Shown here: positions 9,501-18,380 of the stretch, piece after piece | How positions within the stretch are numbered: position 1 is the stretch's first letter | Layout of the letters: every line of letters begins with the position of its first letter | Origin: Myxococcota bacterium | GTDB lineage: Bacteria; Myxococcota; XYA12-FULL-58-9; JALHOP01 | NCBI GenBank assembly: GCA_022842935.1 | Contig: JALHOP010000003.1 | Location: 248,001 to 312,000 of the forward strand | Direction of reading: 5' to 3' | DNA length: 64,000 nt | Notes under the pieces: model-generated | The model's input: the letters and a program-made list of their open reading frames with translations, nothing else | The model's database searches: none | Told to the model about the DNA's origin: nothing | Made by a program: the position numbers and the translations under genes

Positions 9501-9715
9501 CGCGCGAGCTCGGTGCTGGGTGCGCTCCCAGGCAAGCGCGTAAGGCGCTGCGACCCGGGGACCTGGAGGCGTGCCTGATACGCGGCTGGGACTCGCACCG
9601 CGCGGGCGTCGGGCTCCACCAAGCGACGTGCCGTCGTCGCTGGGACCTGTTCGGGCTCAGCGACCGGACGAATCGTCCGAGGAGCGCCGACGCGTTCTGC
9701 CGCGAGTTGACTCAA
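6575..9715 (-). CDS. Large protein with annexin-like repeats and Pro-rich tail
   Basis: The product is 1046 residues. The only workable start is TTG at 9713-9715, six bases after a GAGGAG ribosome site, because an in-frame stop lies at 9749-9751 with no ATG or GTG between. Three segments resemble annexin repeats: about 162-226 (ERRNTREIAALDRDL then FGTTLAERI), 455-518 (YIAEMRQVFRQGGRDLDSEI) and 545-613 (YFARQRYRALTGGDLLDDL). All show the helix-turn pattern ending in a G-x-x-L-x-x-D/E-[IL] core. Residues 780-915 contain Gly/Ala-rich hydrophobic stretches that could enter membranes, and the last 130 residues are Pro/Gly/Arg-rich disorder. There is no signal peptide. Function is unknown; annexins bind phospholipid, often through calcium, but the classic GxGT calcium loop is not obvious. 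It sits beside the secretion operon on the opposite strand. Confidence 0.75.
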   Translation of the reverse strand: MSQLAAERVGAPRTIRPVAEPEQVPATTARRLVEPDARAVRVPAAYQARLQVPGSQRLTRLPGSAPSTELARRVARAASASDLIAIFAGMPVQQRAEVAQAWLAGAQQRRVRPEQALAALADYASSFGNGAERVLLDDIIRPQNATGVISDAATVHLDLQGLIFFEHLGIGAPNHEGAALVLERRNTREIAALDRDLRERFGTTLAERIDAVPNSRGQARLRFLTDPRNRGRHGELEPGAVDAWAVREALGGFSFAERFERSLPWNEDNSRAATIQQMLMMTRERAEAMRRQYTTLRGDGPRIPEPDEEVLGLGAFRLKLAASGLQIDPDRAHTNATIESHTRSAARYIAATLLHRADRGASRAEVAQAFAMVREDLASGQRRDGRASFEDVARAYYEISHERRGETARPWRGNQGLSAGERGQWTQRIREQLQQDLPPQDVAGLIAGRGADSPEARAGRIARAVSGNLVGPYLGELHRSLDVSRVPPERRAQYIAEMRQVFRQGGRDLDSEIRRVAGSPLTLPNGRQVPSQAVATLEANGVLSDAQRIMYALHDRGPLGAGQARVSELAGIGQELTPLDRYFARQRYRALTGGDLLDDLGRVGGYEARLAESAFHIAPSDNNAVATQLIAMTAPLTAESLPPGVSQRQATVARERYWATVIPDRAQREAFLRRFQGAGAPQAVMELAASTIDSSEVITGTLQRLMTEAEGTRFAAAVTSLFGHRNARELNHGKYQTLRNLLANAGANGWRPQDLATIPPRELAGLMAEVRARARQQGLQVDRLSDQAVTVMTLAALGLGGGLNPIALAGLTALTRVGTRAATGRLNGHLMREAMIGGFQGLTFGVARYFPSGLVGTSLAGGFAYTGYNFGDHVVHAPLHDPAAAFDYISQNAGRDMAFGTATTAALYVAMRALMPKRAPSPDPHEPGGHRPTPGRDTPPDRPVQPGRPDGPAPGRPGVGRPQVATPTGPTARPSVRPGVQTGTTGLPADRVSAGVRPSGMAPAPNVPTGGQPLPPRAGQHGAVGSPVSGRVGTGTLAPAGRPGVR

Positions 9716-9799
9716 GCGCGACTCCTCGAGGGTGAAACTCCCGCAGTTTCAGCCACCTACATTCGTTATCGGCAGCACCTCCGATTCGTTTCGTAAAAA

Positions 9800-9816
9800 C
9801 ATGACATCGTGTCATG
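9800..9816. promoter_or_regulatory. Perfect palindrome between divergent genes
   Basis: CATGACATCGTGTCATG is a perfect 7-bp inverted repeat with a 3-bp spacer. It lies 85 bp upstream of the annexin-like gene and 143 bp upstream of the FHA-sigma54 gene, within their shared 243-bp divergent region. It has the form of a site for a dimeric repressor. The core TGACA-NCG-TGTCA recurs at 62708-62720. Confidence 0.4.
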
Positions 9817-9958
9817 GTGCCACGGCGGCGCTGTTTACCGAGCCCCGGCGACGGAAGACCCGCGAGCTCCCTCATTCCGCTGGCGCTCTCCTCGACGGCC
9901 TTGCCGCTGGCGCGCGAGCGCATTTCGTCGCGGTCCGATTTCGCGGTAAGACACGCCG

Positions 9959-11557
9959 ATGCAAGTCGGTTTGATGCTCACCGTGGGTGGCCGCGACACC
10001 TTGTGGCGCAGCATCGACTCGTCCGTCTTCAGCATCGGGCGCAACCCCGATTGTGATCTCTCCGTGCCAGACGCGGCGGTATCACCCATGCAATGCATGT
10101 TGCGACGTGACGGCCCTCTCTTGGTGCTCGTCGATGCATCGGGACGCGGCACGCACGTGGGGGGCGAAACGGTCGAGAGCGAGACACGCCTCGCCGACGG
10201 AGATGTCATCCAGCTTGGTCCCGTGACCGCGACGGTTCGCTATCGCGGCAAGCCGTCGACGGGCGAGGGGACGCGTACCTTGCATCACGAAGCCAAGGCG
10301 GCAGCCACCTTCGTGCTCAAGGCCGGCGAGCGCAGCCACGACATCGGCAAACGGGGTGTGACCATCGGCTCGGATGCGAGCAACGACGTCGTGCTCGTCG
10401 ACCCCTACGTGTCGAGCTTCCACGCGCGTATCGCTTTGGAAAACGGCCGCTGCATGGTTCACGACGTCGGCAGCCGCAACGGCGTATTCATTGGTGAGCA
10501 GAAGGTGCAAGCGGCCGAGGTCGTGCCACCGGCAACCGTGCGTATTGGCCGCATCGCCGTCGAGGTCTTGCCCGCGACGATCGTCGCGGATGTCGCGCTG
10601 CCCGCTTCGGGCTACGTCGGTAGCTCCGACAAGGCGGCACGTGTGCGCAGCCTTGCGGAGCGTATGGCGGCGAACGACGCTCCCGTGCTCCTTCACGGTG
10701 AGACCGGCACAGGCAAAGAGGTCGTCGCGCGGCTCATCGCATCTCACGGAAAGCGCTCTGGCAAACCCTTCGTCGCACTCAACTGTGGAGCGCTTTCGCG
10801 GACGCTCATCGAGTCCGAGCTCTTTGGACATGAGAAAGGCGCCTTCACTGGCGCTGTTTCACGCAAGTCCGGTGCTTTCGAACAGGCCCACGGCGGAACC
10901 TTGTTCCTCGACGAAATCGGCGAGCTACCGATCGACTTGCAGCCGCAGCTCCTGCGCGTCCTCGAAACTGGCGAGGTTCATCGCGTCGGCGGCAACGAGG
11001 ACATCAAGGTCGACGTCCGTGTCGTCGCGGCCACGAACCGGCGCCTAGAAGAAGAGGTTGCGGCCAACCGATTTCGCGAGGACCTATTTCATCGCCTGCA
11101 CGTGCTTGCGCTGCCTCTGCCCCCATTGCGTGAGCGTGCCGCCGACATCCCCGAGCTGGTCGCCTTTTTCCTCGAGCAAGTCGTTCCCGAGGGCGAACGG
11201 GTCCGCTTCGACGAACAAGCCATGCGGATGCTTTCGAGCCACCGCTGGCCAGGTAACGTCCGCGAGCTCCGCAACGTCGTGCAGCGGGCTGTCCTGATGC
11301 GTTCGAGTGATGTGTTGACGTCTGCCGATGTCATCTTTCCGCCGAGCACGTCAAAGGGCAAAGCGGCGAACGCGGGCGATCCTCGCACGCTCGCAGAGGT
11401 CGAGCGCAACACCATCGTGGGTGAGCTCGTCAAGCACCGCGGCAACAAGACCGACGCGGCATCGGCGCTCGGAATTTCGCGCTCGACCATCCACAGAAAG
11501 ATCGAAGAGTACGGAATCGATATCGAGGCGGAGCTCGCCAAAGCGGACGGTGCATGA
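9959..11557 (+). CDS. Double-FHA sigma54-dependent transcriptional activator
   Basis: This 532-residue regulator has two FHA modules. The first (about 5-95) has the [10 protein letters not shown] core; the second (about 115-205) has the fuller phosphothreonine pocket ([25 protein letters not shown]). An AAA+ domain (about 218-440) follows, with Walker A GETGTGKE at 247-254, the sigma54-contact loop GAFTGA at 294-299, Walker [11 protein letters not shown] and an arginine-finger region. It ends in a Fis-type helix-turn-helix ([18 protein letters not shown]). FHA-fused activators are a myxobacterial speciality that link Ser/Thr kinase signalling to sigma54 promoters. The missing serine context in the first FHA suggests only the second binds phosphopeptide. 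It is coupled by ATGA to the following exported protein. The target promoters are unknown. Confidence 0.92.
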   Translation: MQVGLMLTVGGRDTLWRSIDSSVFSIGRNPDCDLSVPDAAVSPMQCMLRRDGPLLVLVDASGRGTHVGGETVESETRLADGDVIQLGPVTATVRYRGKPSTGEGTRTLHHEAKAAATFVLKAGERSHDIGKRGVTIGSDASNDVVLVDPYVSSFHARIALENGRCMVHDVGSRNGVFIGEQKVQAAEVVPPATVRIGRIAVEVLPATIVADVALPASGYVGSSDKAARVRSLAERMAANDAPVLLHGETGTGKEVVARLIASHGKRSGKPFVALNCGALSRTLIESELFGHEKGAFTGAVSRKSGAFEQAHGGTLFLDEIGELPIDLQPQLLRVLETGEVHRVGGNEDIKVDVRVVAATNRRLEEEVAANRFREDLFHRLHVLALPLPPLRERAADIPELVAFFLEQVVPEGERVRFDEQAMRMLSSHRWPGNVRELRNVVQRAVLMRSSDVLTSADVIFPPSTSKGKAANAGDPRTLAEVERNTIVGELVKHRGNKTDAASALGISRSTIHRKIEEYGIDIEAELAKADGA

Positions 11558-12471
11558 TCGACATCGGCGATCGGTTATCGGCCCTCGGTCGGCGCCTCGC
11601 GCTCCTCATCTTCGCGCCTCTCCTGATCGTCGCCTCCCCGGCCCGCGCGGAGCTCGTACCGACCTACTCGAGCACCACCGGCGTGCGTCTCAACCCGCTT
11701 GGCCTCTTCGAGCAATTCCAGCTCCGCCTCACCAAGCCCTTGGCTGCCGCTGACGAGACCGACCCTCTCTGGGCCGGTACCTATGTCCGCGCTGAAGCGA
11801 CCCTCTTCGCCTCGCCTGCGACCATTGGTCCCGGCGTGGGGATCACGGCACAGCCCATCAACATCATGCGCCTGTCGGCTTCTTACACTCCCATCTACTA
11901 CTGGGGGACCTTCGACAGTCTGCAGTCGTTCCCCTCGCCGAACGCTGACTTTCGCCCGAGCCAGGCCGAGAACCGACCGTCGTATTCCGCCTGGATCCAT
12001 CAATGGAATATCGCTTTGCTATTGCAGATGAAGGTCAGACACATCGTGGTCCGCTCAGAGACGGTGGCCTCGTATCTGCACGCGAATCTCCAAGGCGCCG
12101 ACACGGCGTATTACGACTTCGTTTGGGACATCGCGGCTCCCAAGCGAGGCTGGGTCATCCAGAATGACAGTGACATCTTGTGGTTGGTGAGCGACCGGCT
12201 CACCGTCGGCATCCGCAACACCCTCGTCACCGCTCTTTACCCTGACTGGGTCTTTCTCCCAGGCGAGAGCCCCGATCCGGAGAACCTTCCGAACGACCGC
12301 CTGGGTCCGATCGTTGCTTACAAGCTCAGCCTGGAGACGACGGGCAAGTTCCGCGAGCCGACCTTGTTCTTGACGACGCAGTGGTACATCGCAAGCCGGT
12401 ACCGAACTGGCGATGATGTCAGCCGCGCGATTCCCTATCTGCTCGGCGGCATCAACTTTTCGGGATGGTGA
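11554..12471 (+). CDS. Exported protein, probable outer-membrane beta-barrel
   Basis: The 305-residue product has a Sec signal peptide (hydrophobic core [13 protein letters not shown], cleavage after ARA at about residue 31). The mature part alternates aromatic and polar residues (for example [23 protein letters not shown]) and ends in a terminal Trp preceded by GGINFSG. These are features of outer-membrane barrels. The family is not recognised. It overlaps the sigma54 activator gene by ATGA, so both are probably one transcript, and its last 20 bases overlap the convergent lipoprotein gene. Confidence 0.72.
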   Translation: MIDIGDRLSALGRRLALLIFAPLLIVASPARAELVPTYSSTTGVRLNPLGLFEQFQLRLTKPLAAADETDPLWAGTYVRAEATLFASPATIGPGVGITAQPINIMRLSASYTPIYYWGTFDSLQSFPSPNADFRPSQAENRPSYSAWIHQWNIALLLQMKVRHIVVRSETVASYLHANLQGADTAYYDFVWDIAAPKRGWVIQNDSDILWLVSDRLTVGIRNTLVTALYPDWVFLPGESPDPENLPNDRLGPIVAYKLSLETTGKFREPTLFLTTQWYIASRYRTGDDVSRAIPYLLGGINFSGW

Positions 12472-13153
12472 ACGCCGTGCGCATCTTCTCGTTCACCCGC
12501 TTGCACAGCTCGGCCGAGCATACGTAGAGCTCGGCGGTCGCTTCAATGGTGTGCTCGCCCGGAGCGGCGTCGATCTCGGCGTTGATCTGCTTCACCTCGG
12601 CGCGAGGGTCGGCGAAGTCGCGGCGGTCGTAGATCTGCTTGCGTAGCCGCACGCCGCTGCTCGGGCGCAGGGTGAGGTTGAAGGGGGTCTCGCTCTTGAC
12701 GACCCACGGCTTCGGCGCCGTCGCGTAAAGCTCGTAGCGCACCTGACCAGCGTCGAGCACCACGCGGGCGTTGAGATCGGCGCGTGGCTCGGCCGCAGGT
12801 GGGGCGTCTTCAGGATGCGACAGCTCGGTGGGCCTCGGGCCGACGACGCCTGAGATCACGAGGACGTTGGGCTGCGGCGGGGGCACTGCGACCGGTGGGG
12901 CCACCGACCCGGCGGCCGTCGGGTTCGCTGCGGCCTGGTTCGGCGGCGGCGGCGCTTCAGGGGGAGTCGGAATCGCGGCAGGCACGGGGACGTCGCTGTC
13001 CGCTTTAGCGGGCTCTCCTGGTCGCTCGGCCGCGGTGGCATCCACGCGCTCGGCTTGCGGGCTCTCCGGCTGGACCACGGGACCTTCGTCTTTGGGGCGC
13101 TCGCAGGCCACTATGACCGCGGCGCTGAGCGCTATGGTTCCGACGTACCGCAT
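12452..13153 (-). CDS. Lipoprotein with Pro-rich linker and conserved C-terminal domain
   Basis: ATG 13153 is chosen because a strong AAGGAG lies eight bases upstream; the longer GTG start would fall inside that site. The product is 233 residues with a lipoprotein signal (MRYVGTIALSAAVIVAC, lipidation at Cys17). A long Pro/Ala/Glu-rich linker (about 20-125) is followed by a beta-rich domain containing a CSAELCKRVNEK Cys pair. That pair recalls the 'CS-x3-C' motif of DsbD-N-like periplasmic domains; the resemblance is weak. It lies five bases after the uridylyltransferase stop, so the two minus-strand genes are probably co-transcribed. Its 3' end overlaps the convergent barrel gene by 20 bp. 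Confidence 0.7.
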   Translation of the reverse strand: MRYVGTIALSAAVIVACERPKDEGPVVQPESPQAERVDATAAERPGEPAKADSDVPVPAAIPTPPEAPPPPNQAAANPTAAGSVAPPVAVPPPQPNVLVISGVVGPRPTELSHPEDAPPAAEPRADLNARVVLDAGQVRYELYATAPKPWVVKSETPFNLTLRPSSGVRLRKQIYDRRDFADPRAEVKQINAEIDAAPGEHTIEATAELYVCSAELCKRVNEKMRTAFTIPKS

Positions 13154-13158
13154 GCTTC

Positions 13159-14304
13159 TCACTCCTTGCGAAACAGGCGATCGCGCACCAGGTCACGCAC
13201 GCTATGCAGGTCGTCTGGCGTCTTCACGGGCAGGAAGCGACCCTCGCGGCCGTGCCGCGGAACCTCGAGATACTGCGCCTCTTCGAACGCGGTCGCCTCG
13301 CCCATGAGACGCTCGAACTGCACGACCGAGGCGCCATCGACTTTCTTGTCCGCGCGGAACCACGTCAAAGGGTAGTCGGCGCGCACCTGCGCCGCATTGA
13401 TGATGAACGTGTTGCAGTTGAACACGGGGATATCGTCCTGATTGAAGTCGGCCGGAAAACGGAAGCCCTCGACGATTTGCAGCTTTCCGTCCACGCGCGC
13501 CGGCGCGCCGCCCTGATCACCCGGTTCCTTGGGTGCGACCTCGACGGTGAGGGACTTCTTGCCCAGGATATGCATACCGACGACCTTGGGCGTCAGAGTC
13601 GCCGCCAAGTTGTCGACGTTGCTCACGAGCAGGTACTTGCCACCTCCGGCAATGAAACGTCGAAAGGCCGGCGCGTTTGCTAGCACATCGAAGATGTCGC
13701 CGTGGCCCGGCGCGAAGAGCGACAGATGCCCTTTCGCATCGCGGTAGAGCTTGCCTTCCGGGGTCAAGCGCAATGACACGTGCTGCGCCACGATGTGCAG
13801 CCGTTCCGACGCGACACCGCAATAGTCGCGGGCGTTCAGATGGGCGCGGGTGTCGATGTCGGTCGCAAACGAGTTCATCAGGAACACATGGACCGGTGCC
13901 CCCGTGTCGACCACGTCCTTGAGCTTCAGGTCGAGGAACGTGTGCTCATCGATGACCGAAACCAGGCACTTCACCGTGCCGCCGAACCGTGTGGCCATGC
14001 CCCCATTCAGGATGGCGACGGCGACCTCGCCGCTCGCGATGGCGGTGCGGCCCAGACGCTCGGCTTCCCTCGCTTCCCCGGTGCCTTCGGCAGGCCACTT
14101 CACGATGTCCCCAGCCTGGGGCTTATCGACCCGCCCCTTGATACGATTGCGGTCTGCTGGGAACTTGCCAGCCGCGAGATCTGCTGCAAGCTTCTGAAAG
14201 GAGGCGCGATCGAAGCCATACGTTTCGAGAGTGCGCTGCTCGTCACCCCCGAGGCTGATGTCATTCGTGTCCATGAAGTCCCTATCGGTGAAGGTGATTG
14301 TCAT
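13159..14304 (-). CDS. UTP--sugar-1-phosphate uridylyltransferase (eukaryotic UDPGP family)
   Basis: The enzyme would join UTP with glucose 1-phosphate or a related sugar phosphate to give UDP-sugar and pyrophosphate. The nucleotide loop is LNGGMATRFGGTVK, and VSNVDNLAATL matches the metal/sugar site of the UGP2/UAP family rather than the bacterial GalU family. Other conserved stretches are HVFLMNSFATD and PVFNCNTFIIN. ATG 14304 (381 residues) follows a GGAG and is preferred; ATG 14274 and ATG 14364 are also open. The substrate is inferred from family, and UDP-N-acetyl sugars cannot be excluded. A lipoprotein gene follows after five bases. Confidence 0.82.
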   Translation of the reverse strand: MTITFTDRDFMDTNDISLGGDEQRTLETYGFDRASFQKLAADLAAGKFPADRNRIKGRVDKPQAGDIVKWPAEGTGEAREAERLGRTAIASGEVAVAILNGGMATRFGGTVKCLVSVIDEHTFLDLKLKDVVDTGAPVHVFLMNSFATDIDTRAHLNARDYCGVASERLHIVAQHVSLRLTPEGKLYRDAKGHLSLFAPGHGDIFDVLANAPAFRRFIAGGGKYLLVSNVDNLAATLTPKVVGMHILGKKSLTVEVAPKEPGDQGGAPARVDGKLQIVEGFRFPADFNQDDIPVFNCNTFIINAAQVRADYPLTWFRADKKVDGASVVQFERLMGEATAFEEAQYLEVPRHGREGRFLPVKTPDDLHSVRDLVRDRLFRKE

Positions 14305-14422
14305 ACCGGCTCCAGGCAAGGACGGAAAGCGGGGCAGTAGGGGGGTGTATGGCGACTCGAACATGTGGCAGGAACATGGTACGAAGTCAGTCTCCGCGTC
14401 GACGCATCCGAAGGACCCTTAA

Positions 14423-16708
14423 GTGAGCGAGAACTCGAGCTTCAAGCTCATCATCGAAGACGATGAAGGCCGCCGCAGCGTCGTGCCGCTCGATGTCGGA
14501 AGTGTTGCCGAAGGCATCAGCGTAGGCCGCCAAGAAGGAAACACCATCCGACTCAATGAGCGGAATGTTTCGCGTCGCCACGCGCGCTTCGTGCGCGACC
14601 CCATGGGGATCTTCGCCGAGGACCTCGACTCCTACAACGGCGTATGGATCAACGGCGATCGCATCAAGGGACGCCAGGAGCTCCACGACGGCGACACCAT
14701 CCGGGTTGGTGACTTCCAGCTCGAGCTGCGTGGCGAGGGGCTGCAGCGGCGCGTCGAAGAGACCACCCAACGTACCATGGTCGGAGAAGGCTCGGAGCCG
14801 ACGCGCCCTGATATTCGCCTCGAGCATGCGATGAACGGTGGTCCGCTATCGCCGACATTGCCCGGCCTTGCCCCAATGGGCGCACCCATCGCCGGTCAAG
14901 CGGGTGGCGTTTCGAACGGAGCTGCGCACGCCGAGGCGCACGGACAGTCGCGGGTCGACATGCCGCGAGGGCCCGCCCTCGAAGACGAGGCCAATCGTCC
15001 GGAGCCCACCGCGCTCATCCGTATGGATCACGGCGATGGCGAGCGCCGTGGTCGTCCCGAGGCCTCGGGTCTTGCCGGACAGAAGGCCAAGATCATCTGC
15101 GTCAGTACGCAGTTCGCCGGCGCCGAGTACGAGATCGACAAGACGGAAGTGGTCATCGGGCGGACCGACGAAAACGACATTCCAATCGACCACAGATCCG
15201 TGTCGCGGCATCACGCCAAGATCGTGGTCAACCAACGCTCGTACCGCATCATGGACCTGAAGAGCGCCAACGGGACCCTGGTCAACGGCGAGGAGTACGC
15301 CCAGACCGAGCTCAAGCGCGGCGATCTGATCGAGCTTGGGCACGTGAAGTTCCGCTTCCTGCCCCCAGGCGCCACCTACGACTTCAATGCGGAAGAGGTC
15401 GCGGCACTCAGGCAAGCCGGAGGTGGTGCCCTGCCCCCGGCGGCGCAGAGTCGCATCCAGCCGCCGCCGCTTGCCCGCGAGACGACGCAGGGCGGGGAAC
15501 GGGACCTCGGTGGCATCATCTCGACGGCTCCGACCGCCATCAATCAGTGGAGCGATGAGCTCGCCGTCATCCACACCAAGAAGCGCATGAAGCCGCTCAT
15601 CGTCACGGGTGTTTCGGCGCTCGCGGTGGTGATTGTCGGCGGGATCGCCATTTACTCGATAAACAATCGCAACAACGCAACAACGACTGCTGGTGGCGAC
15701 CGACCCATTCGTCAGGTGGAAACCAACCCGTCGGCCGATACCCAGGACATGCGGCAGCGAGCCAAGACGGCGATGCTGCAGCGTGAATGGAACGAGGCGC
15801 GCAAGCTCGCCGACGCGCTCCTCGTGTTGAATCCCGCCGATGCGGAGGCCCAAGACATCAGGCAGCGCGCCACTGACGAGATCATCGGCCAGAACGCGCT
15901 CGATCGCGCGGTGCGGGCCATCGAAGCTCGCAACTGGGATGACGCCTGGCGCTCCCTTTCCGAGGTGCCAGAGTCCACTTCGGCGCACACCCAGTCCGTC
16001 AGCTTGCGTGGGCAGGTCCGCGCCGGCCGTGTGATCGCCAAGATCGAAGAGACCAAGCGTTTCATTGCTGCGACCCAGGTGGCAGACGCTCGGCGTGCGT
16101 TGAACGAGATCAACGAGATGGACCCGCTCTCCCCCGAGTTGCCGAGCTTGCAGCGCCAGGTTGCGGAGCTCGAACGCGGCGGTGCCCACGAGACGGTCAT
16201 CGCCGAGAAGGGTCGCACCAAAGACCGTGTCAAGAACGATCCCAAGCCACCGGCGAAGGCGAGCCCCCCGGCCGTCGTGCAACAACCACCGCCGGTACCG
16301 GCGCCCCAGCCCAATCCCACCCCCGCGCCGACGCCGCCACCGCAGCCGACGCCGACTCCACCGCAGCCCGCGCCGCAGCAGGCCACACCGCGGCCGACGC
16401 CCGCTCCGCAGCCGCCGCCGCCCAAGCCCGTCGAGCCACCGATGGACGCCAAGGGCTACTACACGGCTGGCCTGCAAGCCCTGCAGTCGCAAGAGACCGA
16501 CAAGGCCATCGAGTTGCTCGACAAGTGTGTCAAAGCGGACACCAAGGCCGGGATGTGCTACCGCGCGTTGGGCATCGCGTATGCGCGCCAAAAGAACGGT
16601 CCGAAGGCGGCCAAGTACTACCGCATGTATTTGCGCGTCATGCCGGACGCCAAGGACGCGCGTCAGGTCGAAGAGCTTCTGAAGGCCTACGAAGGTCAGT
16701 CGCCCTGA
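14423..16708 (+). CDS. Membrane protein with two FHA domains and C-terminal TPRs
   Basis: GTG 14423 is preceded by GAAGGA at seven bases. The 761-residue protein has FHA 1 at about 30-102 (SVGRQEGNTI, NVSRRHARF, SYNGVWING) and FHA 2 at about 222-313 (VIGRTDENDI, SVSRHHAKI, SANGTLVNG). Both keep the Arg, Ser and Asn needed to bind phosphothreonine. One membrane helix lies at about 390-412, followed by helical TPR-like repeats, a Pro-rich linker (about 615-670) and a last TPR pair. Topology puts the FHA domains in the cytoplasm and the TPRs outside. It probably reads Ser/Thr kinase status for an envelope process. It heads a run of co-directional genes. Confidence 0.85.
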   Translation: MSENSSFKLIIEDDEGRRSVVPLDVGSVAEGISVGRQEGNTIRLNERNVSRRHARFVRDPMGIFAEDLDSYNGVWINGDRIKGRQELHDGDTIRVGDFQLELRGEGLQRRVEETTQRTMVGEGSEPTRPDIRLEHAMNGGPLSPTLPGLAPMGAPIAGQAGGVSNGAAHAEAHGQSRVDMPRGPALEDEANRPEPTALIRMDHGDGERRGRPEASGLAGQKAKIICVSTQFAGAEYEIDKTEVVIGRTDENDIPIDHRSVSRHHAKIVVNQRSYRIMDLKSANGTLVNGEEYAQTELKRGDLIELGHVKFRFLPPGATYDFNAEEVAALRQAGGGALPPAAQSRIQPPPLARETTQGGERDLGGIISTAPTAINQWSDELAVIHTKKRMKPLIVTGVSALAVVIVGGIAIYSINNRNNATTTAGGDRPIRQVETNPSADTQDMRQRAKTAMLQREWNEARKLADALLVLNPADAEAQDIRQRATDEIIGQNALDRAVRAIEARNWDDAWRSLSEVPESTSAHTQSVSLRGQVRAGRVIAKIEETKRFIAATQVADARRALNEINEMDPLSPELPSLQRQVAELERGGAHETVIAEKGRTKDRVKNDPKPPAKASPPAVVQQPPPVPAPQPNPTPAPTPPPQPTPTPPQPAPQQATPRPTPAPQPPPPKPVEPPMDAKGYYTAGLQALQSQETDKAIELLDKCVKADTKAGMCYRALGIAYARQKNGPKAAKYYRMYLRVMPDAKDARQVEELLKAYEGQSP

Positions 16709-16724
16709 CGGGCGAGCGCTTCGC

Positions 16725-18137
16725 TTGAGCAAGGCGCACGTGAACCCAGCTTTGTTGGCGCTTGGTCGCCAAAGCGCGCCGCTTACGGTGTCGCAGATCA
16801 CTACGCAGCTGCGCCAGTTGCTCGAGCAACGCTATCCGCAGGTCGCGGTCGTCGGCGAGCTGTCGAGCATCCGCGTCCACAACGGCCACTGCTACATGTG
16901 CCTCAAAGACGCGCGCTCGCAGCTCCAGGCCATGATGTGGGGGCGCGAGTACCGAACGCTGAAGGTGCGACTCGAAGACGGCATGCAGGTCGTGGCGCGG
17001 GGAAGGCTGACCGTCTACGAGCCGCAGGGCCGCTATCAGCTCACCGTCGAGAGTATCGAACCGGTAGGCGCTGGCGCCCTGCAGGCAGCTTTCGAGCAAA
17101 CCAAGGCACGTTTGCTCGCAGAAGGTCTGTTCGACCCCGCGCGCAAACGTAAGCTCGCGCTCGTACCGAGCACCGTCGCGGTGGTGACGAGTCCGACCGG
17201 CGCCGTGATCCGCGACATCGTGAACGTCGCGACACGCCGCTTCCCAAAGGCTCGCATTCTGGTCGTGCCGAGCAAGGTGCAGGGCGCCGACTCCGCCGCT
17301 TGGATCGCCGCCGCGGTGAAGCGGGCCTCGCGGCTGGCGCCCTCGCTTGGCATTTCGGTGGTCATCGTCGCTCGTGGTGGGGGCTCCCTCGAGGACCTAT
17401 GGGGTTTCAACGACGAGCGTGTGGCGCGCGCCATCGCCGCCTGTACGGTGCCAGTGGTCTCCGGCGTGGGACACGAGACGGACACCACCATCGCCGACTT
17501 TGCCGCCGATCTTCGCGCGCCGACGCCGTCTGCCGCGGCGGAACTTGTGTTCCCCCTCTCCGCCGAGCTCACTCAGCGTCTCGAGCGGCCGGCGATGCGG
17601 ATGGCGCGTGCGTTGCGGCGGGACGTCACACGCGAGCGAAAGCGTCTCGATAGTGCGCAACTGCATTTGCGCCAGGCGAGTCTCGTGCGCTGCCGCGACG
17701 AACGCCTCGCTCTGCAGCGTCTCGAGGGTCGACTCGCTCGTTTGCATCCGCGTGCCCAGCTCACCGGAGTACGCGCCAAGCTCGATTCCCTGCAGGCAAG
17801 TCTCGTGGCGCCCGTACGGGCCCGCCTAGCCGCGGAGCGCGCCGAGCTTGCGACGCTCGCGGCGCGCCTGGCGCCGAGCACCCGCTCCGAGATCGATGCG
17901 AAACGGGCTCGACTCGCAGAGGTCGCGGCGCGGCTTCACGCGCTGTCGCCGCTTGCCGTCCTCGACCGCGGTTTCGCCTTGGTGAAAACGTCGTCGGGTA
18001 CGTTGGTGCGCGACGCGGGCAAGCTCGCTGCGGGTGACCTCGTGGACATTCGGCTGGCGCGGGGGCAGATTCGAGCGCGAGTCGAGCAGCACGTCAGTGA
18101 CGAGGCAAGCCCGCCGCCGACCGACGAGGACGCATGA
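16725..18137 (+). CDS. xseA: Exodeoxyribonuclease VII large subunit
   Basis: The 470-residue product matches XseA. An N-terminal OB-fold (about residues 19-115, with VVGELSSIRVHNGHCYMCLKD) leads into the catalytic core, with the family motifs VVTSPTGAVIRDI, VIVARGGGSLEDLWGFNDE and VSGVGHETDTTIAD. A long Arg/Leu-rich coiled coil and a short C-terminal domain follow. With XseB it degrades single-stranded DNA from both ends into acid-soluble oligonucleotides. The start is TTG 16725 or GTG 16740; neither has a clear ribosome site. It overlaps xseB by ATGA. Confidence 0.95.
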   Translation: MSKAHVNPALLALGRQSAPLTVSQITTQLRQLLEQRYPQVAVVGELSSIRVHNGHCYMCLKDARSQLQAMMWGREYRTLKVRLEDGMQVVARGRLTVYEPQGRYQLTVESIEPVGAGALQAAFEQTKARLLAEGLFDPARKRKLALVPSTVAVVTSPTGAVIRDIVNVATRRFPKARILVVPSKVQGADSAAWIAAAVKRASRLAPSLGISVVIVARGGGSLEDLWGFNDERVARAIAACTVPVVSGVGHETDTTIADFAADLRAPTPSAAAELVFPLSAELTQRLERPAMRMARALRRDVTRERKRLDSAQLHLRQASLVRCRDERLALQRLEGRLARLHPRAQLTGVRAKLDSLQASLVAPVRARLAAERAELATLAARLAPSTRSEIDAKRARLAEVAARLHALSPLAVLDRGFALVKTSSGTLVRDAGKLAAGDLVDIRLARGQIRARVEQHVSDEASPPPTDEDA

Positions 18138-18373
18138 GCGAGCCCGAGAAAACCGCCGAGCCGACTTCACTCGAGGCCATCCTTCAGCGTCTCGAAGATA
18201 TCGCCGAACGTCTCGAGTCTGGTGACACGAGCCTCGAGCAGTCCTTGGCGCTCTTCGAGGAGGGCGTGCGCTTGTCCAAGGTCGGCACGAAGCGCCTCGA
18301 CGAAGCCGAGAAAAAGCTCGAGATCCTACTCGAAGGCGACCGCGTGCAGCCGTTCACCGTCGACGAGGGTTAG
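18134..18373 (+). CDS. xseB: Exodeoxyribonuclease VII small subunit
   Basis: This 79-residue protein has the XseB pattern SLEAILQRLEDIAERLESGDTSLEQSLALFEEG, a helical hairpin that coats the coiled-coil arms of XseA. It overlaps xseA by four bases, the standard arrangement for the two subunits. tlyA begins eight bases after its stop. Confidence 0.95.
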   Translation: MSEPEKTAEPTSLEAILQRLEDIAERLESGDTSLEQSLALFEEGVRLSKVGTKRLDEAEKKLEILLEGDRVQPFTVDEG

Positions 18374-18380
18374 CAGCTCG

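Noticed and set aside
8282-9796. 504-codon open frame on the plus strand
   Set aside because: It lies wholly opposite the annexin-like gene, has no family resemblance, and its composition (Arg, Ala and Gly in random order) is typical of antisense frames in GC-rich DNA.
9850-9958. Sigma54 (-24/-12) promoter before the FHA-sigma54 gene
   Set aside because: TGGCGCGCGAGCGCA is close, but the distance between GG and GC does not fit the required spacing.
14846-16801. 651-codon open frame on the minus strand
   Set aside because: It mirrors the FHA/TPR gene, whose domains are unmistakable; the antisense peptide is low-complexity.
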